Positions 27,751-29,283 of a stretch of DNA of 29,283 nt are shown one piece after another. Origin of the DNA: a virus. The stretch lies in the IMG/VR virus record IMGVR_UViG_3300027846_000031, positions 1 through 29,283 of that record, one strand, 5' to 3'. Numbering within the stretch: the stretch's first letter is position 1; each line of letters opens with the position of its first letter. A program made the position numbers and the translations under genes. The notes beneath the pieces were generated by a model. It was not told where the DNA came from, ran no database searches, and worked only from the letters and a program-made list of their open reading frames with translations.

Positions 27751-29283
27751 ATGCCCAGCCGCCTACAACCAGCCACCAGAACCGATTTTAGCGGTGGCAT
27801 AGACGCGGTGAGTTCGCCCTATCAGATTGGTCCCAAGCAGGTCATGCGTGCCACCAATCTGATTTTAGATGAACAGGGCGCCCTGGATGTGCGCGATGGG
27901 GCCACGACAATTGACCAGGGACCGTCGGAGAGCGAGCGCATTTTGAGCCTCGACGACGTCGTCAAAGTCAGTGGGACGCTCATCAAACTCGCGGTCGTGC
28001 GCTGGCAAAACGGCAGCCAGCACCTCTACGAGCGTCTGTCGCCGGCCTGGGCTGTCCGCGGGCTCTTTAGCACGGCCGCCGATCTGCCGCAGATGCTGAC
28101 GTTTGTCAATCTCGCCATCGTCGCAAACGGCTATGAGACCATCAAGTATTACGACGGCACGACCTTTGGCTCTCTCACCGCCGCCCCCAGGCGCAGCACA
28201 TTGCCGTCCATCTCAATTCTCTGTGGGCCTGGAACACCGCCGCGGCGACGACCTCGACCACGGGGCCGTCCTCGCTGCAAGCCTCTGATGTGGCCAACCC
28301 GAACGCCTGGCCGCTGCCCAATCAGGTGTTTATTGCTAAGGATGATGGGCAGGAAGGCATGGGCTTAGGGGTGTTTACCGTGGCCGCCACCGGGATTTCC
28401 CCCACGGCGACGCTGGTCGCCTTTAAAAACTTCTCGACCTATCAAGTCTTCGGACTCTTTGGCGCCAGTAATTTTCAAGTGGTGCAGGCGCAGACGAACA
28501 TGGGCTGCGTCGCCCCGCGCACCATTCAGTACGTGCCTGGTCTGGGCCTGGTCCGTCTCACGCATAGAGGCTTTGCGGTCTTTAACGGCTTGCAGGATGA
28601 GGTCATCTCCGAGCCCATCCGGCCCTACATCTTTGGCCGCGATGATATCACGGGCCTCAACTGGGACCTGGTACGCCACTCCTGGGCCGCCGAGGTCCAA
28701 AATCCGCCGCTCTATCTGTGTGTCTGTCCGAGTGCCGGTTCGACCAGCCTCGACCGTATGTTTGTCTACGATGTGCCCAGGAAAGCCTGGACGATTGCCA
28801 CCTTTCCCAGGCGCTTTGCGACGCTGGCCTCGCCGCTGACGCAAGGCGTCCTGCCCCAGGTCTACGCCGGAGAATCGGGCGGAGGCAGAGTGCAGGCACT
28901 GTTTACAGGGCAAGCGACCGATGACGGCGCCCTCATTCCCTGGTCCGTGCGCTTTCAGCCCCTGCCGAGCGGCTCGCCGCTGCGGCGCGGCTATCACCGC
29001 CGCATGCTGCTCAAGCTGTTCAGGGTGCAAGCCGGGCAGGCCATCATGGCCGCCATGGCGCTTGGACCAGCCCAGAGCCTGACGTATCCCACGGCCGGCG
29101 CGTCGATCACCAAGACGCTCAGTGTGGGCGCCAGTGCGGCTGTCGGTGCGCCACTGGCGCACAGCGTCGATGCCGATCTGCTCTTTGACATCGGGGCGAC
29201 TGGGGAGGTCCTGTATGTCGAGCTCTCTGGCTCTGGCAAAATGAGTTTACGGGCGTGCGAGTGGCACGCGATGGCACGCCCGC
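27751..29283 (+). CDS. Tail or DNA-stabilisation-like protein, frameshifted and running off the window
   Basis: The ATG at 27751 begins MPSRLQPATRTDFSGGIDAVSSPYQIG, then PKQVMRATNLILDEQGALDVRDGATTID. This start resembles short-tailed phage stabilisation and tail-hub proteins such as P22 gp10, but the match is only suggestive. The frame stops at 28366-28368, while the -1 frame from a run of five Cs (28184-28188) continues as a plausible protein (AQHIAVHLNSLWAWN...GLGLVRLTHRGFAVFNG...FVYDVPRKAWTIATF) with no stop to 29283. A one-base loss in the C run, natural or sequencing, or programmed frameshifting explains it. The intact protein would be over 500 residues. Confidence 0.6.
28184..28191 (+). 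other. Frameshift site (run of five Cs)
   Basis: Codons GCC-CCC-AGG in the starting frame become CCC-CAG-GCG after a -1 shift. The P-site CCC can re-pair on CCC one base back. Adding one base to the run also restores the frame. Which cause applies cannot be seen here. Confidence 0.5.

Noticed and set aside
28365-29162. Minus-strand ORF of 265 codons
   Set aside because: It lies opposite the plausible -1 frame of the tail/stabilisation-like gene and its translation is low complexity.

Overview
The window looks like part of a tailed double-stranded DNA bacteriophage genome, or a prophage, from a GC-rich bacterium. The evidence is a packaging and head module in the usual order (terminase large subunit, portal, scaffold-like protein, major capsid protein, connector-like protein, fibre, tail/stabilisation-like protein), tightly packed short genes with overlapping starts and stops, and no ribosomal, tRNA or metabolic housekeeping genes. 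No integrase is visible, so lysogeny cannot be decided, and the host cannot be named. The single-strand head module with no recognisable long tail-tape gene fits a short-tailed (podovirus-like) virion, but that is an inference.

Layout. 1-2484: the end of an XRE-type regulator, then a leftward cluster of small genes (405-620, 970-1260, 1303-2127 with a SWIM-like zinc motif, 2242-2484). 2485-4213: mostly non-coding DNA with one small XRE repressor (2945-3169) and a good sigma70-type promoter. 4214-4995: two overlapping paralogous winged-helix proteins resembling RepL-type initiators. 5173-7529: a rightward run of small accessory genes, several Cys-rich or coiled-coil. 7540-9261: terminase large subunit. 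9255-12250: unknown phage genes separated by two unusual tracts in which GAC recurs every 5 bases, plus repeat arrays and an IS200/IS605-like remnant. 12251-14499: a hairpin repeat cluster and small zinc-finger-like genes. 14499-19486: portal, small genes, a second IS200/IS605-like end, tandem basic microproteins and a scaffold-like protein. 19526-21428: major capsid gene split by an 895-nt group I intron that carries a LAGLIDADG endonuclease gene in antisense. 21517-22116: a free-standing HNH endonuclease. 22121-29283: a head protein, two glycosyltransferases, a methyltransferase, a connector-like protein, a collagen-like fibre, a 2-oxoglutarate/Fe(II) hydroxylase, and a tail/stabilisation-like protein that is frameshifted and runs off the end.

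How the genes may work together. Terminase and portal package DNA into a shell built by the scaffold-like and capsid proteins. The most interesting functional hypothesis is that the collagen-like fibre (Gly-X-Y repeats with Y-position prolines) is modified by the adjacent prolyl-hydroxylase-like enzyme, and perhaps by the nearby glycosyltransferases. The most interesting structural observation is that the 3' ends of three different genes recur as fragments a few hundred bases downstream (terminase, the 9914 gene, the 16806 gene). Two of these copies sit in or beside the period-5 GAC tracts. This suggests a repeated mechanism that inserts or duplicates DNA at gene ends in this phage.
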